A DNA stretch of 64,000 nt from positions 434,001 through 498,000 of the forward strand of contig NZ_LMIO01000004.1 of the NCBI RefSeq assembly GCF_001428745.1. The letters are read 5' to 3'. Made by a program: the position numbers and the translations under genes. Below are positions 40,782-48,838 of this stretch, one piece after another. Source of the stretch: Leifsonia sp. Root227 (GTDB taxonomy: Bacteria > Actinomycetota > Actinomycetes > Actinomycetales > Microbacteriaceae). The stretch's first letter is position 1, and each line of letters begins with the position of its first letter. Below the pieces are notes generated by a model. The model had not been told where the DNA came from. It saw nothing but the letters and a program-made list of their open reading frames with translations, and made no database searches.

Positions 40782-40796
40782 TATACTGCGACAGTG
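40782..40796 (+). promoter_or_regulatory. -10 box and leaderless GTG of response regulator
   Basis: TATACT at 40782-40787 (one base off TATAAT), six bases, GTG at 40794. The response regulator thus has its own promoter besides readthrough from the redox operon. Confidence 0.6.
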
Positions 40797-41471
40797 AACG
40801 GGACACCCCGCGTACTGGTTGCCGAGGACGACGCACGCCTGGCCGGGATGCTGACCGAACTGCTCGCCTCGGAGGGCTACGAGGTCGTCGTGGCGAAGGA
40901 CGGCCAGCGCGCACTGCACCTCGGGCTGACCGAGGAGGTCGATGTGATCGTGCTCGATCGCGGGCTCCCGATCATCGACGGGCTCGACGTGCTGCGCCGT
41001 CTGCGCGCCAGCGGTGCGACGGTCCCCGTCCTGATCCTCTCCGCGCTCGGCAACGCCGCCCACAGAGTCGAAGGCCTCGACGGCGGTGCGGAGGACTATC
41101 TGGCGAAGCCGTTCGACATCGACGAACTGCTGGCCAGGCTGCGCGTGCTGAGGCGCAGGGGCGCATCCACTGGCTCCGCCGCCTCCGCAGTGCGCTTCCG
41201 CGGCGGGATGCTCGACGTCGGAAACAGGACGGTCGTCACAGCGGAGGGCGAGCGCGTCGTCCTCTCCGAGCGCGAGTCGGCGCTGCTGGAACAGCTCGCC
41301 AGGCGCCCGACGCAGGTGTTCTCCCGCGCTGTGCTCCTGGAGAGCGTCTTCGCCGACGCAGACGACCCCGGCGTGGTCGACACCTACGTGCACCACCTCC
41401 GCAAGAAGTTCGGCCGCGATCTGATCGAGACCGTCCGCGGCCTCGGCTACCGGATGGGGTCGGCATCGTGA
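40794..41471 (+). CDS. OmpR-family response regulator (redox block, second system)
   Basis: 225 residues from GTG 40794. Receiver with EDD (11-13), Asp55 in VLDRGLPI, Lys in AKPFDI; DNA-binding winged helix ending RGLGYRMGS. It parallels the regulator at 36463-37128, so the two systems are likely duplicates that flank the redox genes. Stop overlaps the kinase start (GTGA). Confidence 0.93.
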   Translation: MNGTPRVLVAEDDARLAGMLTELLASEGYEVVVAKDGQRALHLGLTEEVDVIVLDRGLPIIDGLDVLRRLRASGATVPVLILSALGNAAHRVEGLDGGAEDYLAKPFDIDELLARLRVLRRRGASTGSAASAVRFRGGMLDVGNRTVVTAEGERVVLSERESALLEQLARRPTQVFSRAVLLESVFADADDPGVVDTYVHHLRKKFGRDLIETVRGLGYRMGSAS

Positions 41472-42781
41472 CGTCCCCGGAGCGCAGGGAGGCCCGTTCC
41501 GCCGCGACCAGGCTCGCCGTGCAGTTCACCGCGGTCATCCTGGTGCTGTTCGCCGTGCTCGGCTTCGTGGTCTACGCGGTCGTCTCGGCCGGCCAGGCGG
41601 AGTCGGCGAAGCGCACGCTGGCCGACGCATCCATGGTCGACTCCGTGCACGACGCCCCGCGCAACCTGCTGATCACGGTGATCTCGCCGCAGGGCACGGA
41701 CAGTTCGCCCGGGATGCCGGACGGCCTGCCGGACCAGGCGGCCCTCTCCCGCGTCGAGGCGGGCGGCGCTCCGGAGACGTCGACCATTCAGGCGGACGGC
41801 ATCAGCTATCTGACCGTGACGGACGTGCGCCGCGGCAAGGTGGTGCAGATCTCCTACAGCCTCGCCGAGCAGCAGGAGGAGCTGAACCGGCTGGTCGTCG
41901 CCCTCGTCATCTCCGGCATCGTCGCCGCTGTCGCCGCCGCGTTCATCGCCGTGTTCATCGCCCGTCGAGCGATGCGACCGCTGGCCGACGCGCTCGCCCT
42001 GCAGCGGCGCTTCGTCGCCGACGCGAGCCACGAGCTGCGCACCCCGCTGACGCTGCTCAGCACGCGCGCCCAGCTGGTGCGACGCAGGGCACGGGATGCG
42101 TCCCCCGCCGTCGACCAGGAGGTGCGGTCGGGCATCGACGAGATCGTCGACGACAGCAAGGCCCTCACCGAGATCGTCGAAGACCTGCTGATCGCGGCCG
42201 ACCCGCGCCAGGCGACGGAGGCGGAGCAGGTGGACCTCGGCGCTGTGGCCGCCGCTGTAGCGCGCGCGGCGGAGGCGCGCGCGGTGGAGCGCGGGGTGCG
42301 GATCGAGACGCGCGGGGGGAGCGAGGCGGGAGGCGGGAGCGAGACGGGTGGCGGGAGCGAGGCGGGTGCTGAGCCCGCGGGCGTGGCCGTGGCGGGCGGT
42401 GGGGCTGCGTCGACGCCGGCCGTCGTGTCCGGCGCCCCCGTTTCGCTGCGGAGGATGGTGGTGGCGCTGGTCGACAACGCGGTGGATCACGCCGCATCCC
42501 GAGTCCTCGTCGAAACCAGGCGAGACAGGGGCTCGGTGATCCTCAGCGTCAGCGACGACGGCCCTGGCTTCGCGGACGGAGCCGACCGCCGCGTCTTCGA
42601 GCGCTTCGCATCGTCACGGGCGACCGACGAGGGCGCGCGCCACTACGGCCTGGGCCTCGCCCTCGTCGCTGAGGTGGTCGAACGCCACCGGGGGACGGTC
42701 GCGGTGAGCAACGACGGCGTCGGCGGCACCGGTGCCGGAGGCCGCGTCACGGTGCGCCTCCCCGCATCCCCGCGCGGCTGA
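41468..42781 (+). CDS. Sensor histidine kinase (redox block, second system)
   Basis: 437 residues from GTG 41468. Two membrane helices (about 18-40 and 140-163) enclose a ~95-residue outer sensor region. His-box ASHELRTPLTL, ATPase motifs LVDNAVDHA, SDDGPGF and YGLGLALV. Between the dimer domain and the ATPase lies a Gly/Ser/Glu-rich insertion of imperfect GGGSEAG-type steps (about residues 279-305), which looks like repeat expansion within a flexible loop. It should act on the regulator encoded just upstream. Confidence 0.92.
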   Translation: MTSPERREARSAATRLAVQFTAVILVLFAVLGFVVYAVVSAGQAESAKRTLADASMVDSVHDAPRNLLITVISPQGTDSSPGMPDGLPDQAALSRVEAGGAPETSTIQADGISYLTVTDVRRGKVVQISYSLAEQQEELNRLVVALVISGIVAAVAAAFIAVFIARRAMRPLADALALQRRFVADASHELRTPLTLLSTRAQLVRRRARDASPAVDQEVRSGIDEIVDDSKALTEIVEDLLIAADPRQATEAEQVDLGAVAAAVARAAEARAVERGVRIETRGGSEAGGGSETGGGSEAGAEPAGVAVAGGGAASTPAVVSGAPVSLRRMVVALVDNAVDHAASRVLVETRRDRGSVILSVSDDGPGFADGADRRVFERFASSRATDEGARHYGLGLALVAEVVERHRGTVAVSNDGVGGTGAGGRVTVRLPASPRG

Positions 42782-42808
42782 CGGTCCGGCGAGTCCGGTC
42801 GGGACGGG

Positions 42809-43180
42809 TCAGAACGCGAAGACCTGCCCGAACACGATCACCAGGATGAGGAAGATCCCGACGATTCCGCCGATGACCCCGAGCGTGCGCTTCGACAGCT
42901 TCGCGATTCCGAAGCCGACCAGGAACGGCAGCGCGAGGCACCCCAGCGCCAGAATCCACCAGAACGCCTGGAACCCGAACTGCGACGCCGACTCGAGCCT
43001 CCCGCCGAACAGCTTCTGCGTTGCCGGATGCGTGGCGAACGCGATGCACGCCGACAGCGGATACGCGATCAGCACCGCGACGATCAGCCCGGCGAACGCA
43101 CCCCACGCACCCCGCCCGACTCCCGCCCCGATGTCGAGCGTCTCTTCCCGATGCGGCCCCTGCTTGCTCTTCGTGCTCAT
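42809..43180 (-). CDS. Small three-helix membrane protein
   Basis: 123 residues from ATG 43180. Three hydrophobic stretches (about 27-47, 71-92 and 99-122), with the C-terminus ending directly after the last helix (VIVFGQVFAF). No known family recognised. Stands alone, on the strand opposite to the kinase gene it meets end to end. Confidence 0.6.
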   Translation of the reverse strand: MSTKSKQGPHREETLDIGAGVGRGAWGAFAGLIVAVLIAYPLSACIAFATHPATQKLFGGRLESASQFGFQAFWWILALGCLALPFLVGFGIAKLSKRTLGVIGGIVGIFLILVIVFGQVFAF

Positions 43181-43240
43181 GCGCACAGCATAGGGGGCGG
43201 TCGGGTGCCCGGTCAGGATTCGCTGGACGCGATGAACGAT

Positions 43241-43279
43241 ATGGACGTTTTGAACGTTTTGGGCGATAATCTATTCATG
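43241..43279 (+). promoter_or_regulatory. Promoter and probable operator of toxin-antitoxin pair
   Basis: GATAAT (43265-43270) lies six bases before ATG 43277, a leaderless start. Upstream, ACGTTTTG is repeated at 43245-43252 and 43254-43261, nine bases apart, next to a third AACG. Such repeats fit binding by the HTH antitoxin. The stretch is AT-richer than its surroundings. Confidence 0.5.
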
Positions 43280-43783
43280 ATCGCTAACACACGCGCAAGG
43301 AGCAAGGACCCAGTTGTCGTTGACCCGCCGCAGGATCTCCGCGAACTCCTGGACCTAGCGCAGTTCCTTGAGCACCACACGGCGCCCGCTGTCCTGGTTG
43401 GCCCCGACGGCGAGCAAATCCCTCTGCCCATTGAGGCATACGATGTGCTGCGAGAGGTCGTGAAGGCGATGCAGCACGGCGAATCCGTGAGCGTTGAACC
43501 GATCGATCGGCAGTTGACGACGCAGCAAGCTGCCAGCTTGCTCGGTGTGAGCCGCAGCACGCTCGTCCGACTCCTCGACGAGAATGAACTGCCGTTCGAT
43601 CGCCTGGGGGACTCGCGCCATCGCCGCCTGCGACTACACGATGTGCTCGCATATCGGGAGCGCAAGAGGGCGGATCGGCGCGCCCGCCTCGATGAGTTGA
43701 CTCGTCAGGCGGACGAGGATGGTCTATACGACGTGGACGCTGACGCATATCAAGATGCCTTGGCTGCGGCGCGGAAGTCGTAG
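43277..43783 (+). CDS. HTH (excisionase-type) antitoxin
   Basis: 168 residues from ATG 43277. The N-terminal half is not recognised. A MerR/excisionase-like helix-turn-helix follows (LTTQQAASLLGVSRSTLVRLLDE, about residues 79-101) and then HRRLRLHDVLAYRERKR. The C-terminus (LYDVDADAYQDALAAARKS) is acidic and probably wraps the toxin. A PIN-domain gene starts two bases after the stop. This HTH plus PIN pairing is a known type II toxin-antitoxin layout. Codon use is less GC-biased than in neighbouring genes, in keeping with transfer. Confidence 0.82.
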   Translation: MIANTRARSKDPVVVDPPQDLRELLDLAQFLEHHTAPAVLVGPDGEQIPLPIEAYDVLREVVKAMQHGESVSVEPIDRQLTTQQAASLLGVSRSTLVRLLDENELPFDRLGDSRHRRLRLHDVLAYRERKRADRRARLDELTRQADEDGLYDVDADAYQDALAAARKS

Positions 43784-43785
43784 CG

Positions 43786-44352
43786 TTGGCCATCTTCTCG
43801 GCCTTTCTGGACGCGTGCGTCCTGGTGCCCGTCGCACCGTGCGACACGATGCTTCGGATGGCTGACAATGGAGCGTTCCGGCCCCTGTGGTCCGCGAAGG
43901 TCATTGACGAGGCTCAGCGTGCTCTGGAGCGCATTCACCCAGACGTTGACCCGAATCGGTTTCGTAGCCGGTTCAGGTCGATGAACGAGGCATTCGACGA
44001 TGCCCTGGTCAGGGGTTGGGAAACGCTGGTGAACTCCATCGAGCTTCCGGATCCGAACGACGCGCACGTGGTGGCGGCCGCGTTGGTTGGCAGGGCCGAC
44101 GTGATCGTGACGGAGAACACGAAAGACTTTCCAGACCGCGCGCTTGGTGCTCTTGGACTCAAAGCTGTCCGGCTCGATGAGTTCCTACTCGACCAGTTCG
44201 ACCTCTCACCGAAGGGCGCGTGCCGAATCATTACCGAGCAGGCGGCCGCGATGAAGCGTCCGCCGGTCGAACCCGCGCAACTGCTGGATCGGCTCTCGCG
44301 CAGCGGAGCGCGGGTTTTCGCTCAACGCGTGCGTGACGAGCTGGCTGCATAG
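43786..44352 (+). CDS. PIN-domain toxin (VapC-like ribonuclease)
   Basis: 188 residues from TTG 43786. PIN-domain acidic residues are seen at Asp9 in FLDACVLV, Glu in VIDEAQRAL, Asp in DPNDAHVVAAAL and Asp/Glu in ADVIVTENTKDFP. Such proteins cleave tRNA or mRNA with Mg2+ when free of antitoxin. It is a little longer than classic VapC (about 130), matching the PIN_3-like group paired with HTH antitoxins. The TTG start two bases after the antitoxin stop would keep toxin below antitoxin level. Confidence 0.85.
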   Translation: MAIFSAFLDACVLVPVAPCDTMLRMADNGAFRPLWSAKVIDEAQRALERIHPDVDPNRFRSRFRSMNEAFDDALVRGWETLVNSIELPDPNDAHVVAAALVGRADVIVTENTKDFPDRALGALGLKAVRLDEFLLDQFDLSPKGACRIITEQAAAMKRPPVEPAQLLDRLSRSGARVFAQRVRDELAA

Positions 44353-44563
44353 GGTGCAACGGCTGTCGCGCCCTCGGTGCCAGGCGCCTCACGGTAGGAC
44401 GCTTTAGGTGGGGTATCACCGTGTGCGCCTCGCCAATGACACGCGAGGACCGGGACCAGCCACGCCAGACCCCATAGCGCCGACCGCGGCACAGGATTAG
44501 GCTCCGAACCAGATCCACCTCGTCAGCACCGAGTCATCATCGCGTCGTCGAAGGAGGCCGGAC

Positions 44564-45817
44564 ATGGCTCTCGGCTCGAATCCGCAGCATCAGCAGCGCC
44601 CGCACCACTCGCATGGCCCGTTCTCCGACGGGTTCTTCCACAACCCGGATTTCGACTTCGAGCTGCGTGTCGTGCTCGGGCACGCGTTCTCGGGCGCCGC
44701 GGACACCGGGGAGGTGCTTGCGGCGGTGGAGTCCGTCGGCGAGCACGACCATGAGGCGTGGTTCGCGGCGTGGCTGGCGCTCGGGTCGCGCGTCCGCGCG
44801 GCGGGCGACGATCAGGCCGCGGCCGGGAACGACATCAGCGCCTCGCGTTCCTACCTGCGAGCGGCCACCTACCTCGGCACGGCCCTCAATGCGGTGGCGT
44901 CGCTGCCGTCGTCGGATGCACTGCTCTCGACGTTCCGCGCGCACCGGGCCGCGTGGGACCGGTTCGTGGACACCACGCCCGTCTCAATCCACCGGGTGAG
45001 CATCCCGTATGAGGGCACGACGCTGCCCGGCTACTTCTTCCGTCCGTGGGGGCTCGCAGGATCGGGGCGCACGCTCATCATGAACAACGGCAGCGACGGC
45101 GCCATCAGCTCGCTGTGGGCGAGTGGCGGAGCCGGGGCGCTGCAGCGCGGGTACAACGTGCTCATGTTCGACGGCCCAGGCCAGCAGGCGATGCTGTTCG
45201 AGCACGGGATGCCGTTCCGGCACGACTGGGAGGCCGTGATCACTCCGGTCGTCGACTACCTGCTCGGGCGGGATGACGTCGACCGCGACAAGATCGCGCT
45301 CTACGGCATCAGCCAGGGCGGCTACTGGGTGCCGCGGGCGCTCGCGTTCGAGCACCGGATCGCCGCGGCCGTCGTCGATCCTGGCGTCGTGGATGTGTCC
45401 AGTTCGTGGACGGGGCACCTGCCGAAGAGCATGTTGAAGCTGCTGGCGGAGGGCGAGAGGGAGAAGTTCGACCGCGACATGGAGCTCGCCATGAAGTTCT
45501 CGCCGGACCTCGCACGCACCTGGGAGTTCCGGGCGCGGCCGTACCAGAAGGACGGCTACTTCGACACGATCACCGCGGTCCTCAACTACCGTCTCGACAA
45601 CGTCGCGTCCTCGATCAGGACACCGCTGCTCATCACCGACCCGGAGGACGAACAGTTCTGGCCTGGCCAGTCCCGCCGTCTCGCCGAGCTCACCCCCGGC
45701 GTCTCCACCGTGGTGCCGTTCACCGCAGACGAGGGCGCGAACTTCCACTGCGAGCCGCTCGCCCGCTCGCTGGTCGACCAGCGGATGTTCGACTGGCTGG
45801 ATGCGCGGCTCGCCTGA
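44564..45817 (+). CDS. Alpha/beta hydrolase (FrsA/DUF1100-like)
   Basis: 417 residues, with AAGGAGG upstream. An N-terminal helical region of about 130 residues precedes the hydrolase core. Nucleophile elbow GISQGG, Asp in ITDPEDEQF and His in NFHCEPLA complete a Ser-Asp-His triad. The layout (helical N-domain, IMNNGSDG, MFDGPGQQ) matches the FrsA/2,6-dihydroxypseudooxynicotine-hydrolase-like group that cleaves C-C or ester bonds. Substrate unknown. The 211 bp upstream hold no gene, only a TTAGGCT-like -10 about 44498-44503. Confidence 0.87.
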   Translation: MALGSNPQHQQRPHHSHGPFSDGFFHNPDFDFELRVVLGHAFSGAADTGEVLAAVESVGEHDHEAWFAAWLALGSRVRAAGDDQAAAGNDISASRSYLRAATYLGTALNAVASLPSSDALLSTFRAHRAAWDRFVDTTPVSIHRVSIPYEGTTLPGYFFRPWGLAGSGRTLIMNNGSDGAISSLWASGGAGALQRGYNVLMFDGPGQQAMLFEHGMPFRHDWEAVITPVVDYLLGRDDVDRDKIALYGISQGGYWVPRALAFEHRIAAAVVDPGVVDVSSSWTGHLPKSMLKLLAEGEREKFDRDMELAMKFSPDLARTWEFRARPYQKDGYFDTITAVLNYRLDNVASSIRTPLLITDPEDEQFWPGQSRRLAELTPGVSTVVPFTADEGANFHCEPLARSLVDQRMFDWLDARLA

Positions 45818-45847
45818 GCGGAGGCGCGCAGCACGGCCGGCGAACGC

Positions 45848-46153
45848 CTACTCGAAGACCGGCGTCGTGAAGCGGCGCTCGTAGCGGCGGATGCAGCCGG
45901 TGTCACGCGCGTACTGCACGGCGGCGACGCATTCCGGGTCCGTCGCGGCTGCCGTGCGGTATTTCTCGTACTCGGCCATGGACGGGAACGTGAACAGCGC
46001 GAACGCCTCGTCGCTGTCCCCCTCGCTCGGCATGAAGTAGCCGTGGTGGTCGCCACCCAGCTTCTCGACCAGCCGGATCCAGCGTCTGCCGTACTCGGTG
46101 AACTCCGCGAGCTTCGCGTCGTCGATCTGGTAGCGGAGGTGCACAGTGATCAC
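45848..46153 (-). CDS. NIPSNAP family protein
   Basis: 101 residues. The ferredoxin-like NIPSNAP pattern is visible: an opening VHLRYQIDDAKLAEF, HHGYFMPSEGD-like core and ALFTFPSMAEYEKYR. Function of bacterial members is uncertain; they resemble dimeric alpha-beta barrel monooxygenases but lack known cofactors. Single gene between the hydrolase and an acetyltransferase. Confidence 0.85.
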   Translation of the reverse strand: MITVHLRYQIDDAKLAEFTEYGRRWIRLVEKLGGDHHGYFMPSEGDSDEAFALFTFPSMAEYEKYRTAAATDPECVAAVQYARDTGCIRRYERRFTTPVFE

Positions 46154-46207
46154 GGTCGGTCTCCCCTTCGTCGGCCGGTGATGCCGATCGGATCGGCGGC
46201 GCCCAGC

Positions 46208-46678
46208 CTATAACGCCAGGGTCAGGAACGCGCTGTTCGGATCGTCCGTGTACGAGCCGAACGGGCTGGACTCCACGAAGCCCGCCCGAGCGTACAGCCG
46301 CCTGGCCGGGGCGAAGAACGCCATCGAACCGGTCTCCAGGGACACCCGCTCGACGCCGCGCTCGCGTGCGTCGCCGAGCACGAACTCCAGCAGCGCCGCG
46401 GCGATGCCCTCGCCGCGACGCGCCGGGTCCGTGCGCATGCTCTTGAGCTCTTCGTGGCCGGGCTCCTCGAGCGCAGCCAGGGCCGCCGTGCCGACGATGG
46501 TTTCCCCATCCCGCGCCGTCCAGAGGCGGACGTGCGGCGCCTGCAGCGCGGCCAGGTCGAGGGCGTGCCTGCTCTCCGGCGGCGCCGTCGGCTCCATGTC
46601 GTCCAGGTGCGCCTGCAGGAACTCGCGCAGGGCGGGGGAGGCGAAGTCGGCGCGGGCGATCACGAGGGTCGGAGGCAT
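46208..46678 (-). CDS. GNAT family N-acetyltransferase
   Basis: 156 residues. GNAT fold with motif A (acetyl-CoA pyrophosphate loop) in MRTDPARRGEGIAAALLEF and a late beta-bulge YARAGFVESSPFGSY, which is typical of MarR-linked or PseH-like small acetyltransferases. Transfers acetyl from acetyl-CoA to an amine; substrate unknown. Confidence 0.9.
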   Translation of the reverse strand: MPPTLVIARADFASPALREFLQAHLDDMEPTAPPESRHALDLAALQAPHVRLWTARDGETIVGTAALAALEEPGHEELKSMRTDPARRGEGIAAALLEFVLGDARERGVERVSLETGSMAFFAPARRLYARAGFVESSPFGSYTDDPNSAFLTLAL

Positions 46679-46752
46679 AGGACGACGCTACAACGGCCGC
46701 GTGGAGGTGTTCGAGTCCGACTCCGTGAACGCGTGCCGGCGCACCGCGAGGG

Positions 46753-47319
46753 TCAGTCGTCCTGCGCGGTGGGCGCGTGGGTGTGCATCCTCGCCCCTTC
46801 GTCGTTGAAGATGCTGATGACCTGCGCCGGCTTGCCGCCCGTCGCCGACATCGCGTGCGGGGTGCGGGTGTCGAACTCGGCGGCCTCGCCGCGGGTGAGC
46901 GTGAGGTCCTGGTCGCCGAGCCTGAGGCGCAGCCGGCCCGAGAGCACGTAGAGCCACTCGTAGCCGTCGTGCACGCGCAGCTCGGGGAGGGTCACGACGG
47001 GAGGGTAGGTGATCTTGTACGTGTGCACCGGTGAACCCTCGGGGGCGAGCGGCGCAATGATCAACCCGTCGCGCCGGATCACCGGGCGGTGGATGCGCGG
47101 ATCGGGGGCGTCGACGCTGATGAGGTCGTCGACGCGGATGCCGAGCTGCCTGGTCAGCGGGAGCAGCAGCTCCAGGCTGGCCTGGCGTTTGCCGGACTCC
47201 AGGCGCGAGAGGGTGCTCGCGGACATCCCGGCGCGCGAGGCGAGCTCGTCGAGGGTCCAGCCGCGGGAGCGCCTGACCACCCGCAGCCTGGGGCCGACCT
47301 GTGCCAGCTCTTCGCGCAT
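46753..47319 (-). CDS. XRE-family regulator with cupin sensor domain
   Basis: 188 residues. N-terminal Cro/CI helix-turn-helix (about 9-68: GWTLDELASRAGMSASTLSRLE) and a C-terminal cupin (about 110-180: VHDGYEWLYVLSGRLRLRLGD). Such regulators usually control the adjacent transporter or oxidoreductase. It is divergent from a thioredoxin-reductase-like gene, with direct repeats in the gap (47343-47377) that are likely its binding sites. Confidence 0.9.
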   Translation of the reverse strand: MREELAQVGPRLRVVRRSRGWTLDELASRAGMSASTLSRLESGKRQASLELLLPLTRQLGIRVDDLISVDAPDPRIHRPVIRRDGLIIAPLAPEGSPVHTYKITYPPVVTLPELRVHDGYEWLYVLSGRLRLRLGDQDLTLTRGEAAEFDTRTPHAMSATGGKPAQVISIFNDEGARMHTHAPTAQDD

Positions 47320-47342
47320 CCACTGTCCCGTCTGCCGAGGTC

Positions 47343-47377
47343 CGTGCTTGCCAATTCCGCAAGCGTGCTTGCGATTC
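47343..47377. promoter_or_regulatory. Direct repeats in divergent promoter (XRE operator)
   Basis: CGTGCTTGC occurs at 47343-47351 and 47364-47372, 21 bp apart (two helical turns), each followed by an ATTC-like extension. Between them CTTGC/GCAAG also forms an inverted repeat. Lies between the XRE regulator and the flavoprotein. Confidence 0.5.
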
Positions 47378-47403
47378 TGTCACGGATCGCCTGGACTGGC
47401 CAG

Positions 47404-48420
47404 ATGAACACTCCAGACCCCACCACCGCTCGGGATGCGATCGTCATCGGGGGCAGCGCCGCCGGCCTGTCTGCCGCGCTGCTGCTCGGCAGGGCGCGAC
47501 GCAGGGTGCTCGTGGTCGACGCAGGGCTCCCGCGCAACCGCTTCGCCGAGCACATGCACGGCGTGCTCGGGAACGAGGGTGCGGCGCCGGCAGACTTCGT
47601 GAGGAAGGGCAGGGAGGAGGCGGCCGGGTACGGCGTCGAGTTCCTGGACGGCGTCGTCGAGAGCGTGACCGAGAGCGTCGTCGACGCCGAGGGCGGGCTG
47701 ACGGTGACGCTCGCGGACAGCCGGGTGGAGACGGCTCGCGCCGTGGTGGTGGCGACCGGCATCGCCGACGAGCTGCCTGCCGTCCCCGGCCTGGCGGAGC
47801 GCTGGGGGAAGACGGTGCTGCACTGCCCGTACTGCCACGGCTGGGAGGTGCGCGGCGCGCGTCTCGGCGTGCTCGCGACGTCGCCGATGGCGCTGCACCA
47901 GGCACGGCTCGTGCGGCAGTGGAGCGACAGTGTCGTGCTGTTCTCGGCAGGGGCAGGGCCCATCGACCCCGTGGATGCGCGGAGACTGCGTGCGCGGAAC
48001 GTCGCGCTCGTCGAGTCCCCGGTGGTCGAGGTGCTGGGCGACGGCGCGCAGGTCACCGGGGTCCGCACCGCGGACGGGCAGGTGACGGAGCTCGACGCAC
48101 TGTTCACAGCCGGTGTCCCGAGGCCACACGATGGCTTCCTCGCCGCGCTCGAGCTGCCGCGCACCGACTTCCCGATGGGGCTCGGTTCGTTCCTCACCGT
48201 CGATCAGGCGGGGAAGACCGGGCACGCGCGCGTCTGGGCGGCCGGCAATGTCGTGAATCCGATGGCGACGGTGCCGATGGCGGTCGGAGCCGGCGCACTC
48301 ACCGGTGGAGCCGTGAACGGTGCGCTGATGGAGGAGGACTTCGACCTGGCCGTGGCCGACACCGACGCCGACGCGGACGCCGACGCCGACGCCGACGAGC
48401 TGGCCGACGCCCGGCCCTAG
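47404..48420 (+). CDS. NAD(P)/FAD oxidoreductase, thioredoxin-reductase-like
   Basis: 338 residues from ATG 47404. FAD loop GGSAAGLSAALLLGRA near residues 14-29, active-site pair CPYC in HCPYCHGWE, and C-terminal AAGNVVNP. Single-domain proteins of this type differ from true TrxB and often act on low-molecular-weight disulfides or biosynthetic dithiols. The C-terminus carries an acidic (DA)7-like tail made by a GAC-GCC repeat, absent from the family norm. Probably regulated by the divergent XRE-cupin protein. Confidence 0.87.
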   Translation: MNTPDPTTARDAIVIGGSAAGLSAALLLGRARRRVLVVDAGLPRNRFAEHMHGVLGNEGAAPADFVRKGREEAAGYGVEFLDGVVESVTESVVDAEGGLTVTLADSRVETARAVVVATGIADELPAVPGLAERWGKTVLHCPYCHGWEVRGARLGVLATSPMALHQARLVRQWSDSVVLFSAGAGPIDPVDARRLRARNVALVESPVVEVLGDGAQVTGVRTADGQVTELDALFTAGVPRPHDGFLAALELPRTDFPMGLGSFLTVDQAGKTGHARVWAAGNVVNPMATVPMAVGAGALTGGAVNGALMEEDFDLAVADTDADADADADADELADARP

Positions 48421-48424
48421 CGGG

Positions 48425-48838
48425 CTATGCGCTGCGCGTGCGCGCGGCCGAGTACTGCTCCTCCGTCACCTCTTCCAGCCAGGTGGTCTCCGGAGCGTCG
48501 CTCCCGTCCGTCTCCCAGATGGCGAGGTGCTGCATGAAGAGCTCCGGCGTCGCTCCGTGCCAGTGCTCCTCGCCGGGAGGGCAGACGACCGTCTCTCCTG
48601 GATGCGCCTCGAACACGACGCCGTCCCTGGTGCCGACCAGTGCCACGCCTGCGACGACGTGGAGGGTCTGGCCGAGCACGTGACGGTGCCAGAACGTGTG
48701 CGCCCCTGGCGCGAACCGCACGGTGTTAACGCGGACGCGGGAGGGCTCCTGCCCGGCGACGATGACGTCGAACCAGACGTTCCCGGTGAACTGCGCAGCG
48801 GGGCCGGCGCCGGTGGGCGTTGCAGTGGTGAACTTCAT
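48425..48838 (-). CDS. Cupin-domain protein (quercetinase-like)
   Basis: 137 residues. One cupin barrel: motif 1 HTFWHRHVLGQTLHVVAG with two His and a Gln as metal ligands, and motif 2 PPGEEHWHG with a further His. It resembles small carboxymuconolactone-type or quercetinase-like cupins found next to oxidoreductases. Ends five bases from the converging flavoprotein gene. Confidence 0.85.
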   Translation of the reverse strand: MKFTTATPTGAGPAAQFTGNVWFDVIVAGQEPSRVRVNTVRFAPGAHTFWHRHVLGQTLHVVAGVALVGTRDGVVFEAHPGETVVCPPGEEHWHGATPELFMQHLAIWETDGSDAPETTWLEEVTEEQYSAARTRSA

